Assembly (NCBI GenBank): GCA_020635915.1
Contig: JACJYU010000002.1
Span: 372,001-436,000, forward strand
Source of the DNA: Flammeovirgaceae bacterium
Lineage (GTDB): Bacteria > Bacteroidota > Bacteroidia > Cytophagales > Cyclobacteriaceae
DNA: 64,000 nt
Reading direction: 5' to 3'
Position 1 is the first letter of the stretch, and every line of letters begins with the position of its first letter. The translations under genes and the position numbers were made by a program. The notes beneath the pieces are model-generated. The model made no database searches. It was not told where the DNA came from and was given only the letters and a program-made list of their open reading frames with translations. Positions 1-9,100 of this stretch are shown here, one piece after another.

Positions 1-754
1 TCACCACCGTGTTGGCTATTTGGTCCGCTGACGTGTACTCGCCATTCACACTAAGGGAACGCTTCATCCCATCCACGGAAATCTGCCCACCGGAAACGAT
101 GACGTTCTCGAACCGGATGGCATTGGAAACATCGTCCAGGCTTACCCCGGCCAATGCGGCCTTGTACAAGTCCACATTGATCTGTATCTCGCGGTCGAGG
201 GCGCCCACAATATCCACCCTGCGTATTTCGGTAAGGGCCTCGATGGCATCCTGCATATCGTCTGCGTAGTGCTTCAGGGTCTGCAAATCGTAATCCCCGG
301 AAAGGTTCACGTTCATAATGGGAACCTCGGAAATGTCGATTTCCACTATTTGAGGGTCATTGTCGAGGTCGGTTGGTAGGTCGTTTTTGGCCCTGTCCAC
401 GGCATCCTTCACTTCCTGTTTTGCCTTCTCTATGGCGATGTCCGGTTCAAATTCAATAATGATATTAGAAAAGTCCTGCACGGAGTTGCTGGAAACCTTT
501 TTTATCCCTGAAATGGATTTTACCTCCTTCTCTATTTCTTTCGTTATCAGGTTTTCAATATCCTCCGGTGCGGCACCGGGGTAAACCGTGGCCACAAAAA
601 TTTGTGGAAAAACAACCTCTGGGAAATTTTCTTTTGGGAGGTTGATGTATGTCATGATACCGGCAAGGCAAATGATGATGGTTGCCACATATATGGAAAC
701 CTTGTTGTCAATGGCCCAACTGGTAGGTTTAAATTCTTTTTCTATGTCTTGCAT
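1..754 (-). CDS. RND efflux transporter, N-terminal part (cut by window edge)
   Basis: Reading leftward from an ATG at 752-754 gives an open frame of 251 codons that runs off the window. It opens with about 17 polar residues, then a membrane segment (VSIYVATIIICLAGIMTYI), then the typical AcrB/MexB-like porter start (LPKENFPEVVFPQIFVAT, YPGAAPEDIENLITKEIE). This is the inner-membrane proton-driven pump of a tripartite RND system. It lies 39 nt downstream of the periplasmic adaptor and is the last visible gene of a tetR-tolC-adaptor-RND operon. Substrate cannot be told. The family is about 1,000 residues long, so roughly three quarters is missing. Confidence 0.93.
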   Translation of the reverse strand, partial: MQDIEKEFKPTSWAIDNKVSIYVATIIICLAGIMTYINLPKENFPEVVFPQIFVATVYPGAAPEDIENLITKEIEKEVKSISGIKKVSSNSVQDFSNIIIEFEPDIAIEKAKQEVKDAVDRAKNDLPTDLDNDPQIVEIDISEVPIMNVNLSGDYDLQTLKHYADDMQDAIEALTEIRRVDIVGALDREIQINVDLYKAALAGVSLDDVSNAIRFENVIVSGGQISVDGMKRSLSVNGEYTSADQIANTVV

Positions 755-793
755 TAGGCGCTCGTTTTGGGGTTAGTACTGTAAAAAGGGCAA

Positions 794-1921
794 TCAGATT
801 TTGATAAAATCACCGTCACTCAGCCCCTGAAAGCCAATCGTGATCAACTTGTCCCCGGGCTTCAACCCTTTTACCTCCGTTTGCCCGTCATATACGCCAT
901 CAATGGTGACCACGCGTTTGCGGGCAACCATGTTGCTGCCATCCTTTTCGGCCACGTATACGATTTTCTGGCCATTGATTTCCTGCACCACGTTAATGGG
1001 TATAACCAGGGCACTTTCGGTAGTATGGAAAACAACGCGGAGCACGGCCGTCATATTGGGGCGAAAGTTGGAATTGGACGGAAGCCGGGCCTCCACTGTA
1101 AAGGTCCTGGAAAGTGGGTTTATCGTTTTGCCCACAAATGTCACGGTGGCCTTTATTTCCTTGTCCAGGTCCGGAAGGGACACCACCACCTTGTCCCCTT
1201 TTGCAATGCGCATGGCGTAAGCCTCCGATACTTCCGCTTTGATCTTCAGGTCCGAAAAGTTCACCACCCGCACGGCCGGCAGGCCTGGGGCCACGTTTTG
1301 CCCTTGCTTCAAAAACACTTCGTCCACTGCCCCATTGATAGGGGATTTTATGCGGGTCATGTCATTTTGCTCCTGCAGGGCCGCCAGCCTTTTTTCCAGG
1401 GACTCCTTGTTCGTTTTTGCCTGCATGTACTGAACCTCGGTGCCAATCTTTTGGTCCCAAAGGTTTTTCTGCCTCTCGTAAATGGTACTGGCCAGGTCCA
1501 GTTGCGATTTCAACTCGTCTATGTTCTTCAGAATGATACCGTTGTCGATTTGGGCCAGCACCGTTCCTGCTTTCACCTGGTCGCCCTCGCTGACGTACAC
1601 TTTGCTCACCACGCCCATGGATTTGGCGCTTACGTCAATATTGTCTTCCGCTTCCACTTTGCCCTGTGTGCGCACAAAATGCTCGAAAGGCCTGGCTGCA
1701 AGTTCCCTGACGGCAACCTCCTTAGACCTTACCGTTTCCGCCACGGGGCCTTCCCCGGCAATTTCGGCTTCCAATTGTGCAATTTGTTTCGATAATTCTG
1801 CCTGCTTCGCTTTAAGTTCCTGCAACTGTGTGCTTTTGTCTTTGGGTGCCCCGCTGCAGGCAGCGATTATACCCGCGACTACAAAAAATAAGAGTGTGTG
1901 TATGTATGGTTTGGTTTTCAT
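794..1921 (-). CDS. RND efflux periplasmic adaptor lipoprotein (HlyD/MFP family)
   Basis: The protein has 375 residues. It starts with a lipoprotein signal ending in IIAAC (Cys 22), followed by a coiled-coil stretch rich in Lys, Gln and Glu (about residues 32-56). The barrel-sandwich (biotinyl-lipoyl-like) core follows: VSKVYVSEGDQVKAGTVLAQID on one side of an alpha-hairpin and IKSPINGAVDEVFLKQGQ on the other. A beta-barrel and membrane-proximal domain close it. Such adaptors join the RND pump to the TolC channel. It sits 24 nt after the tolC-like gene and 39 nt before the pump gene, all on one strand. The extra N-terminal coiled coil before the core is slightly unusual. Family call is firm, substrate unknown. 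Confidence 0.95.
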   Translation of the reverse strand: MKTKPYIHTLLFFVVAGIIAACSGAPKDKSTQLQELKAKQAELSKQIAQLEAEIAGEGPVAETVRSKEVAVRELAARPFEHFVRTQGKVEAEDNIDVSAKSMGVVSKVYVSEGDQVKAGTVLAQIDNGIILKNIDELKSQLDLASTIYERQKNLWDQKIGTEVQYMQAKTNKESLEKRLAALQEQNDMTRIKSPINGAVDEVFLKQGQNVAPGLPAVRVVNFSDLKIKAEVSEAYAMRIAKGDKVVVSLPDLDKEIKATVTFVGKTINPLSRTFTVEARLPSNSNFRPNMTAVLRVVFHTTESALVIPINVVQEINGQKIVYVAEKDGSNMVARKRVVTIDGVYDGQTEVKGLKPGDKLITIGFQGLSDGDFIKI

Positions 1922-1945
1922 AAGAAATAGTAGTTCAAGTTTATG

Positions 1946-3376
1946 TTAATTCTGGCCAGGCAAAAGCTTGCCGAATGCTTTGTCCAAATCCGTTTTCGAA
2001 ATAGAAGCATCAAACAGGGCATTGTAGTAATTTACCTGGGCTTCCTTTAGGGCAGACTCCGCATCCACCACTTCCAGGTTTGAGCCCACGCCCTGTTCGT
2101 ATTTTATCTTGGTAACGCGGGCCACGTTTTCGGCCAGGTCCATATTTTGTTTCTGTGATTTTAAAGCTTCCATGCTGTTCTGATAGTTAATAGTGGCTTG
2201 CTTTATTTCAAGGTCAATGCCCTTTTCCAGTGACTTAAAACCATTTTCGATCTTCCTTAATTTAAGTTTCTCCTGCTGCACCCTATAGGTCCTTTGGAGC
2301 CCTGAAAACAAGGGGATATTGAGGTTAAGGCCAAATGAACTAAAAGAATACCACTTGTCAGGGCCTATGCTACCATCGTCAGAAATCCCACTGTTGGTCT
2401 TAAAAAGCCCGGCTATGTCTGGCGACTGTGTGGAGTAGCCCAGGTTGGCATTGGCCGAAAGGCTGGGCAAGGCAGCGGCATAGTTGTTTTTGATGTTCAG
2501 GTTCTGCAATTTCCAGTTGGTCTCCAACACCTGGTAGTCAGGGCGCGATTTATAGTCCCAATCGGCCAGGTACCCATCCAAGTCCACATCAATGGTTTCC
2601 TCGTTCAACTCCCCCACCACCTCAATGGACTCGCCCAGGGGGTAGTTCATTTGAAATTTCAACAACTCAATGCTTAGCTGTTGCAGCCTTTCAAATTTGG
2701 ATTTTTCCGTCTTTAAGTTGTTGAGTGTCACTTGGATGCGGTCCACGTCAATACTTTCGGCAAAGCCGTTTTCGTTCAATGCCCTTGTGGTGATCAGCAG
2801 CGAATCCACCCGGTTGATGTTGCTGTCAAAGAGTTTCATTCTTTCTCTATTGACCAACACAGAGTAATAAGCCTTGGTCACCTGCTCTATCACTTGCTCA
2901 TTGGTTTGGTCGGTCGTTTTAACAGAAAGTTCCTTGTAAGCATTAGCGGCCTGAAGCCCTACCAGGTAACTGCCGTTAAAAATGATTTGGTTGATGGAAA
3001 GGGATGCCATGCCACTGCTTTTCAATTGAAAAAAGTTTTGGGCGGCCACCACATTGCCGGCCTGTATGCCGGGCACCCCGCTTAGGTCGATAAAGCCCCC
3101 GTTGGGGTTATAGGTGGTAAAAAACCTCGACAGCTTCTGGTTATGGGTGATCCCGGCCGATCCGGTGACCTGGGGAAGCCCTATCCCTATGGTTTCCCTT
3201 ACTTTCGCCACGGCTATTTGCTCATCGATCTTCGCATTGGCAGTGGAGTAGGAATTGTCCAGGGCGTACTTTACGCATTGCTCCAGGGTAAACGTCTTCA
3301 CCTCGCTTTCCTGGGCCCTGGCCGCCCATGAGATAAAAAATACCGAAAGAAAGGAAAGTATATAATTGCGGGTCAT
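1946..3376 (-). CDS. TolC-family outer membrane efflux protein
   Basis: The protein has 476 residues with a cleavable signal peptide (ILSFLSVFFISWAARAQ). The mature part begins with the family hallmark FTLEQCVKYALDNS. Two repeats of long alpha-helical segments follow, each with the conserved pattern ending in a beta-barrel stretch (NQIIFNGSYLVGLQAA in the first half, LNIPLFSGLQRTYRVQQ in the second). Members trimerise into an outer-membrane channel with a periplasmic tunnel. Its start codon lies 2 nt after the tetR stop and it precedes the adaptor gene by 24 nt, so it should be the exit duct for this RND pump. Confidence 0.95.
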   Translation of the reverse strand: MTRNYILSFLSVFFISWAARAQESEVKTFTLEQCVKYALDNSYSTANAKIDEQIAVAKVRETIGIGLPQVTGSAGITHNQKLSRFFTTYNPNGGFIDLSGVPGIQAGNVVAAQNFFQLKSSGMASLSINQIIFNGSYLVGLQAANAYKELSVKTTDQTNEQVIEQVTKAYYSVLVNRERMKLFDSNINRVDSLLITTRALNENGFAESIDVDRIQVTLNNLKTEKSKFERLQQLSIELLKFQMNYPLGESIEVVGELNEETIDVDLDGYLADWDYKSRPDYQVLETNWKLQNLNIKNNYAAALPSLSANANLGYSTQSPDIAGLFKTNSGISDDGSIGPDKWYSFSSFGLNLNIPLFSGLQRTYRVQQEKLKLRKIENGFKSLEKGIDLEIKQATINYQNSMEALKSQKQNMDLAENVARVTKIKYEQGVGSNLEVVDAESALKEAQVNYYNALFDASISKTDLDKAFGKLLPGQN

Positions 3377-3378
3377 AG

Positions 3379-4017
3379 TTAAGTTATTGTATTTTCTTTT
3401 TTGGGAAACTCCTGTTTGTATTTTTCATACAGCTTTTTGCCCTTTTCGGTAAAAAGCCCGTGGATATAATGGTCGAAAATTTCAACCTGTACCTGTGAGA
3501 GCGAGTACTCCTCTTTGGGAAAAAGGGTAGGGTCAAAAGCCATTTGTATTGTCTCCAGGCGCATGATGGCCAGCACTTTTGTGTTGACTTGCGGGCGAAA
3601 ATAACCTTCTTCCTTGCCCTGCTCGATTGACCGTTCAATCTGGTCGCGGATGAAATGGTCTTTGAAGTCAAGCCATATCTTCCATGCCCGATGGTGGTAT
3701 TTTTGAAGGTCAAACAGCAGCGATGGGTTCATGCCTTTTAAGTTCTCCCTCAGGCACCCCGATAGGCCCACCAACTCCTCAATGGCATTTTTTGATTTAT
3801 TGGCGATTTCACCAAACTGCTGGCGCTCCCCCTGCACATGGGCCTCCGTAACGGAATACACTATTTCGTCCTTGTCCCTGAAGTATTGATAAATGGTCTT
3901 TTTGGACATCCCCAGGTGGCTGGCAATGTTGTCCATGGATACACTGCGTATCCCATAGCGCAGGAACAACCCTGACGCACCTTCCAATATTTTATCCCTT
4001 GTACCTGTTGTTTCCAT
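3379..4017 (-). CDS. TetR/AcrR-family transcriptional regulator, first gene of efflux operon
   Basis: The protein has 212 residues. The N-terminal helix-turn-helix is clear: RDKILEGASGLFLRYGIRSV, then MDNIASHLGMSKKTIYQYFRDKDEIV at about residues 28-53. The C-terminal part is the variable ligand-binding/dimerisation domain. It is the promoter-proximal gene of the tetR-tolC-adaptor-RND operon. A perfect inverted repeat begins 10 nt upstream of its start codon, so autorepression of the whole operon, relieved by a pump substrate, is the likely logic (inference). The ligand is unknown. Confidence 0.93.
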   Translation of the reverse strand: METTGTRDKILEGASGLFLRYGIRSVSMDNIASHLGMSKKTIYQYFRDKDEIVYSVTEAHVQGERQQFGEIANKSKNAIEELVGLSGCLRENLKGMNPSLLFDLQKYHHRAWKIWLDFKDHFIRDQIERSIEQGKEEGYFRPQVNTKVLAIMRLETIQMAFDPTLFPKEEYSLSQVQVEIFDHYIHGLFTEKGKKLYEKYKQEFPKKENTIT

Positions 4018-4026
4018 ATGGGGCGC

Positions 4027-4070
4027 AAAACTAAGGAAACTTTAGTTTTACCCAAAGTTTCCTTAGTTTT
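4027..4070. promoter_or_regulatory. Perfect 17-bp inverted repeat, probable TetR operator
   Basis: AAAACTAAGGAAACTTT at 4027-4043 is the exact reverse complement of 4054-4070, with a 10-nt spacer. Each arm is itself part of a near-palindrome (AACTAAGG AAA CTTTAGTT has one mismatch), so two dimer sites are possible. It lies immediately upstream of the tetR start (4017). Operator function is inferred from position and symmetry. Confidence 0.75.
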
Positions 4071-4144
4071 TTGCTTCTTAAACGGCAGCCGGCCTGATTT
4101 TGTTTGCAAAAAAACGGCTTTTATTGCCCATTATATGTAAATCC

Positions 4145-4483
4145 TTACTGGTCAGTGGGTTTTGGTTGTTGTACCGGACCACCCCAGCCACACTTTTCCC
4201 GCATCTTGCTCCGCAACCTTTCTTTTTCTTCTTCCGTCATGCTGCCCCACCGTTCTTTTAAATACCCGCGCCTAGGGTGGCCCCCATAGTGGCGCTTTCC
4301 AAAAGGCCACAATAGGAGCTTGGACAACAGCAGGAGGCCCAATGCCTGCCATAGGGTGACCATGGGGCCGCCAAAAAGCACCGGCACCAGCCAATTCCAC
4401 AACAACTGTGTGGCCAGCCCTATTACCCCAACGGCCACTGCCCCCAGCAGGGCCATTTTCAAAATCCATCTTCCTCGTTTCAT
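4145..4483 (-). CDS. Small membrane protein, unknown, downstream of ECF sigma gene
   Basis: The protein has 112 residues. It has a short basic N-terminus (MKRGRW) and two membrane segments (about 8-36 and 42-60), then a charged tail with GGHPRRGYLKERWGSMT and a cluster EEEKERLRSKMREKCGWGG. It follows the sigma-factor gene by 54 nt on the same strand, so the two are probably co-transcribed. Position would fit a partner or anti-sigma-like role, but no anti-sigma domain is recognisable. The Gly/His/Arg-rich middle and acidic-basic helix recall small Bacteroidota membrane proteins of unknown function. Confidence 0.75.
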   Translation of the reverse strand: MKRGRWILKMALLGAVAVGVIGLATQLLWNWLVPVLFGGPMVTLWQALGLLLLSKLLLWPFGKRHYGGHPRRGYLKERWGSMTEEEKERLRSKMREKCGWGGPVQQPKPTDQ

Positions 4484-4537
4484 GTTATTATCAATTATTT
4501 ATCGTTTTCCCGTTCACATACACTTTGGTGATTGATC

Positions 4538-5134
4538 CTAGTGCGCATTGCCCTCCTCGTCCATCACATCCTTGTAAAACCGCTGCAACCGTTTGCGCAA
4601 ATTCATAATGGCATACCTTTTTCTCGACAACAGCGTATTAATGGAAACCCCCTCTTCCTCGGCCAACTCCCTAAAACTTCTCTCCTCGATTTCATTCTGG
4701 ATAAATATTTTCCTTTGGGCCGGTGGCAATTCGTCCAGGGCATCCGTTATTTCATCCCATATGGCCTCCTTCAGCAACAGGGAATCCGGGGAGTTGTCCA
4801 GGTCGGGCAATATCTCCTGCAAGGTGAGCGGCCCCTCCCCGCTTGCCTGGCCCATAAAGCCGAAGCTTGCACGCCTGGGGCGTGCTGCCTCCCTTCTGTA
4901 CCGGTCTATGATCTTGTTCCTCGCCACCGAATAAAGCCATGAAGTTGCCCTGTCCAGGGATTCAATGGTTTCAAACCCCACGATAAACTGGTAGAACACA
5001 TCCTGAAGGATGTCCTCGGCTTCCTCCAGCGAGGATACCCTGCCCCGGATAAACCCGAGCAATTTGTCCTTCTCCTTCAGAAATGTGTCCTGTTTGATTT
5101 GTTGCATCGTCAATTCCATCGCCCGTGGCACCAT
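4538..5134 (-). CDS. RNA polymerase sigma factor, sigma-70/ECF type
   Basis: The protein has 198 residues. Region 2 is visible at about residues 35-82 (EEAEDILQDVFYQFIVGFE, then SWLYSVARNKIIDRYRR, the -10 recognition helix). Region 4 lies at about 135-185 (LPPAQRKIFIQNEIEERSF, then LAEEEGVSINTLLSRKRYA, the -35 helix-turn-helix). It has only regions 2 and 4, so it is an ECF-class sigma. Internal Met codons at residues 6 and 10 are possible alternative starts. It is followed by a small two-TM protein. Its regulon cannot be deduced. Confidence 0.93.
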   Translation of the reverse strand: MVPRAMELTMQQIKQDTFLKEKDKLLGFIRGRVSSLEEAEDILQDVFYQFIVGFETIESLDRATSWLYSVARNKIIDRYRREAARPRRASFGFMGQASGEGPLTLQEILPDLDNSPDSLLLKEAIWDEITDALDELPPAQRKIFIQNEIEERSFRELAEEEGVSINTLLSRKRYAIMNLRKRLQRFYKDVMDEEGNAH

Positions 5135-5239
5135 GTTGCTAAAGTTTCAAAGAGGTAGTCGGGGGATAGGGGCACTTTATTGCAAATACGGGCCAAACTT
5201 TCCCAAAGCATACCTATGTTTTATCATATTTGCCCCTGC

Positions 5240-6061
5240 ATGGCCTCCAACTACCATTATTTTCAACACCAGGGCACGGTATTGGGCTATTCCCAAAAAG
5301 GCCGCGGGCACATGGCCATCCTTGCCTTTCACGGGTTTGGCCAGGACCATACGGCATTCAACGGGATAGCCGATGCGCTGGGCGATAAATTCACTTTTTT
5401 TTCATTCGATCTGTTCTTTCATGGAAAAAGCCAGTGGCCTTTCAACGAAGCACCCCTTACAAAAACCTACTGGAAAGTGCTGATGGAAAAGTTTTTGGCG
5501 GAAAATTCAATTGAGCGTTTCCAGGTATTGGGCTTTAGTTTGGGCGGCAAGTTTGTCCTGGCTTGCCTGGAGGCATTCCCTGCCAAAGTTTTGGCCGCCT
5601 ACCTGTTGGCGCCCGATGGCATCAAAACAAATTTTTGGTACCGGCTGGCCACCTACCCGTTGCCCTTCAGGCGGTTGTTCAAAAGCATGATCCTAAAACC
5701 GGGCCGGTTTGCCACCGTAGGGCTTTGGGCCCAAAAATTGGGACTGGTGGACCGGGGCGTCATGCGGTTTGCCGGTTCCCAGATGAACACCGAAGAAAAA
5801 CGAAAGCGGGTGTATTACTCCTGGGTGGTCTTCAGGCAACTCAAATTTGATATGGACGCCATGGCACGCCTGATCAACTCCAATACAATAGGTTTGTATG
5901 TTTTTATCGGCAAGTTCGACAAAATAATTACCGAAAAGATGATGGCACGCCTGCTCAGGCAAGTGCCTTCCCACCAATTGCAAACCCTTCAGGCAGGACA
6001 CAATGATTTGATCGAAAAATCCATTGTGCCATTAAGAAATATAGGCGTGAAAAGTCCCTAA
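5240..6061 (+). CDS. Alpha/beta-fold hydrolase
   Basis: From the ATG at 5240 the protein has 273 residues; ATGs at 5216 and 5180 are in frame but add residues that look non-conserved. The fold is shown by the oxyanion-hole motif AFHGFGQDH, the nucleophile elbow LGFSLGGK (Ser), a late acidic strand (GLYVFIGKFDKII) and a terminal AGHNDLIE supplying the catalytic His. It lies alone, 46 nt before purL, on the opposite strand from the sigma factor. The substrate is unknown; esterase, lipase or C-C hydrolase activities are all possible in this superfamily. Confidence 0.88.
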   Translation: MASNYHYFQHQGTVLGYSQKGRGHMAILAFHGFGQDHTAFNGIADALGDKFTFFSFDLFFHGKSQWPFNEAPLTKTYWKVLMEKFLAENSIERFQVLGFSLGGKFVLACLEAFPAKVLAAYLLAPDGIKTNFWYRLATYPLPFRRLFKSMILKPGRFATVGLWAQKLGLVDRGVMRFAGSQMNTEEKRKRVYYSWVVFRQLKFDMDAMARLINSNTIGLYVFIGKFDKIITEKMMARLLRQVPSHQLQTLQAGHNDLIEKSIVPLRNIGVKSP

Positions 6062-6107
6062 AATCCTGTAATCATAGTACTTTTACCGCTTCAAGATAAA
6101 CCAGCCA

Positions 6108-9100
6108 ATGATCCTATTTTTCCGCACGCCTTCCGCAACCACTTATGCGGTAGAGGCTGCCCATTCCCTTGCCCAGGAAGATATTCAAAAACTTACGTGG
6201 CTCTTTAGTGGGGCCATTTTTGATAACAGCCTGTCCCTGGCCGGGAATTTTATTGGCCCAAGAAAAGAGATGGTTAGCCCCTGGAGCACCAATGCTGTGG
6301 AAATTGCCCAAAACATGGGCATTGATGGGATTGCCCGGATTGAGGAATTTATTGAAGCCGGCAATGGGCAGGCCGCCCACGACCCCATGTTGCAGCGCAC
6401 TTATAATGGCCTCGACCAGGAAATCTTCAACATACGCCACCAACCGGAACCGGTTATCGAAATTGCAGACCTCGGAGCATACAGTGCAAATGAAGGATTG
6501 GCGTTGAGCCAAGAGGAAATAGCCTACCTGAACGGGGTAAGCGAACAACTGGGAAGAAAACTCACCGACAGTGAAGTATTTGGTTTTTCGCAGGTCAATT
6601 CAGAGCACTGCCGTCACAAGATTTTTAATGGCACCTTTATCATTGACGGTAGGGAAATGCCGGAAACGCTTTTCCAACTTATTAAGAAAACCTCCAAAGA
6701 AAACCCCAACTATATCGTTTCGGCCTATAGCGACAACGTGGCTTTTATCAAAGGACCAAAAATAGAACAGTTTGCCCCTGGCCGACAGGACGTCCCGGAT
6801 TACTTTCAGGTAAGTGATATTGAATCGGTGATTTCCCTGAAGGCCGAGACGCACAACTTCCCCACCACCGTGGAGCCGTTCAACGGGGCGGCCACAGGTT
6901 CGGGCGGGGAAATCAGGGACCGCCTGGCAGGAGGAAAAGGGTCATTGCCATTGGCCGGCACGGCCGTTTACATCACTTCATACCCGCGGTTGGGAAACGG
7001 GAGGCCCTGGGAAAAAAAAATTAAAGCACGCCAATGGCTGTACCAATCCCCTGCACAGATTTTGATCAAAGCCTCTGACGGTGCTAGCGATTTTGGAAAC
7101 AAATTTGGCCAGCCCCTGATCGGGGGCAGTGTCCTCACCTTCGAACATTTTGAAGGGGACAAAAAGTATGGTTTTGATAAGGTGGTCATGCTGGCAGGTG
7201 GCGTGGGATATGCGAAGGAAAAAGACAGCAAAAAGGAAAAACCCAGGGCGGGGGACAAAATCATCATGATGGGGGGCGACAATTACCGGATAGGCATGGG
7301 AGGCGGGGCGGTATCCTCGGTGGCCACTGGCGAGTTTGGCAATGCCATTGAACTCAATGCCATCCAGCGGTCCAACCCGGAAATGCAAAAAAGGGTGATG
7401 AACGCCATACGTGCCATGGTGGAGATGAAGGACAACCCCATCATATCCATACACGACCATGGTGCCGGAGGCCACCTGAATTGCTTCTCGGAACTTCTGG
7501 AAGAAACCGGTGGCACCATTGAGATCGATAAGCTGCCGGTGGGCGACCCCACCCTATCCGATAAGGAAATCATTAGCAACGAATCACAGGAACGGATGGG
7601 CATTGCCATGAGGATGGACGATGTGGAAATATTGAAGAAAGTATCAGAAAGGGAGCGTGCGCCCATGTACCTGGTGGGGGCGGCATCGGGCAACATGGAA
7701 CTAAGGTTTGTCAACAACAAGAAAAAGACCCTGCCCTTCGACCTGATGGTGGGCCACCTGTTTGGCTCATCCCCTAAAACCGTGCTTTCCGATGAAACCC
7801 AGCCGGCCCAGTATCCAAAATTGGAATACGAGGCCCAACGCTTTGAAGAATACCTTCACGCGGTGTTGCAATTGGAGAGCGTGGCCTGCAAAGATTGGCT
7901 TACCAACAAGGTGGACCGTTGCGTGACCGGAAAGGTGGCCACGCAGCAAACCTGTGGTGCCATTCAACTGCCTTTGAACAATGTTTCCGTTATGGCCCTC
8001 GACTTCCTTGGCAACAAAGGGGTGGCCACGGGAATTGGGCACGCGCCATCCGCCTCATTGGTAAATGCCGCGGCAGGTAGCCAATTGGCCAGTGCGGAAG
8101 CGTTGACCAATATCGTATGGGCACCGCTGTCTTATGGGCTCAAAGGCGTTTCTTTAAGTGCAAACTGGATGTGGCCTGCCAAAAACAAAGGCGAGGATGC
8201 ACGCCTCTACCAGGCGGTGGCTTCCGTGAGCAATTTCTCCCTGGCCCTGGGCATTAATGTGCCCACGGGAAAAGATTCCCTTTCCATGGCCCAAAAATAT
8301 CCCAATGGCGAGGTGGTGTACTCGCCCGGCACGGTGATAATTTCGGCCGTAGCGGAAGTAGAAGATATAAGAAAAACTGTTTCTCCTGCATTGCAAAATA
8401 TTGAGGGCTCCAAAATACTCTACATTGACTTCTCAAAGACTGCATTAGTACTTGGGGGAAGCAGTTTCGCACAAGTGATCAATCAACTAGGCAATCAGGT
8501 GCCAGGTGTTAGTGATCCCAAATACTTTGCTCAATCCTTCGAAGCCATTCAGCAATTAATAAAACAAAAATTAATTCTGGCCGGCCATGACATTTCTGCA
8601 GGCGGTATGATTACAGCTTTGTTAGAAATGTGTTTTCCAACCCCTAATGTGGGACTTGATATCAATATCAAAGCGCTTGGAAACGACCCCATCAATATCC
8701 TTTTTAGTGAAAATCCCGGTGTGTTAATTCAGGTAAGCAACGATGGAAAGGCAGAAGAGGAACTTACAAAACATGGAGTCGCCTACGCAATACTTGGTAC
8801 ACCTACTACACAACGCTTCCTCTCACTACAAACTCAAATTGATTCGCACCAATTAGATATTGATGCGTTACGGGATACCTGGTTCAAAACTTCCTTTTTA
8901 ATGGATCAGTTGCAGCGGCCAAAAGCACATGCTGAACAAAGGAAGAACAACTATGCAAAGCAGGAATTGGTTTACAAGATTCAGCCCAGGTTCGATGGTA
9001 AATTTTCTTCTTACAATATTGATCCAAAACGGAGAAAACCATCTGGAATCAAAGCCGCCATCATTAGGGAAAAAGGTGTAAATGGCGATAGGGAAATGGC

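Noticed and set aside
881..1795. 304-codon open frame on the plus strand
   Set aside because: It lies wholly antisense to the clear adaptor gene and its translation is His/Gly/Arg-rich with no motif; it is a product of GC-rich third positions on the other strand.
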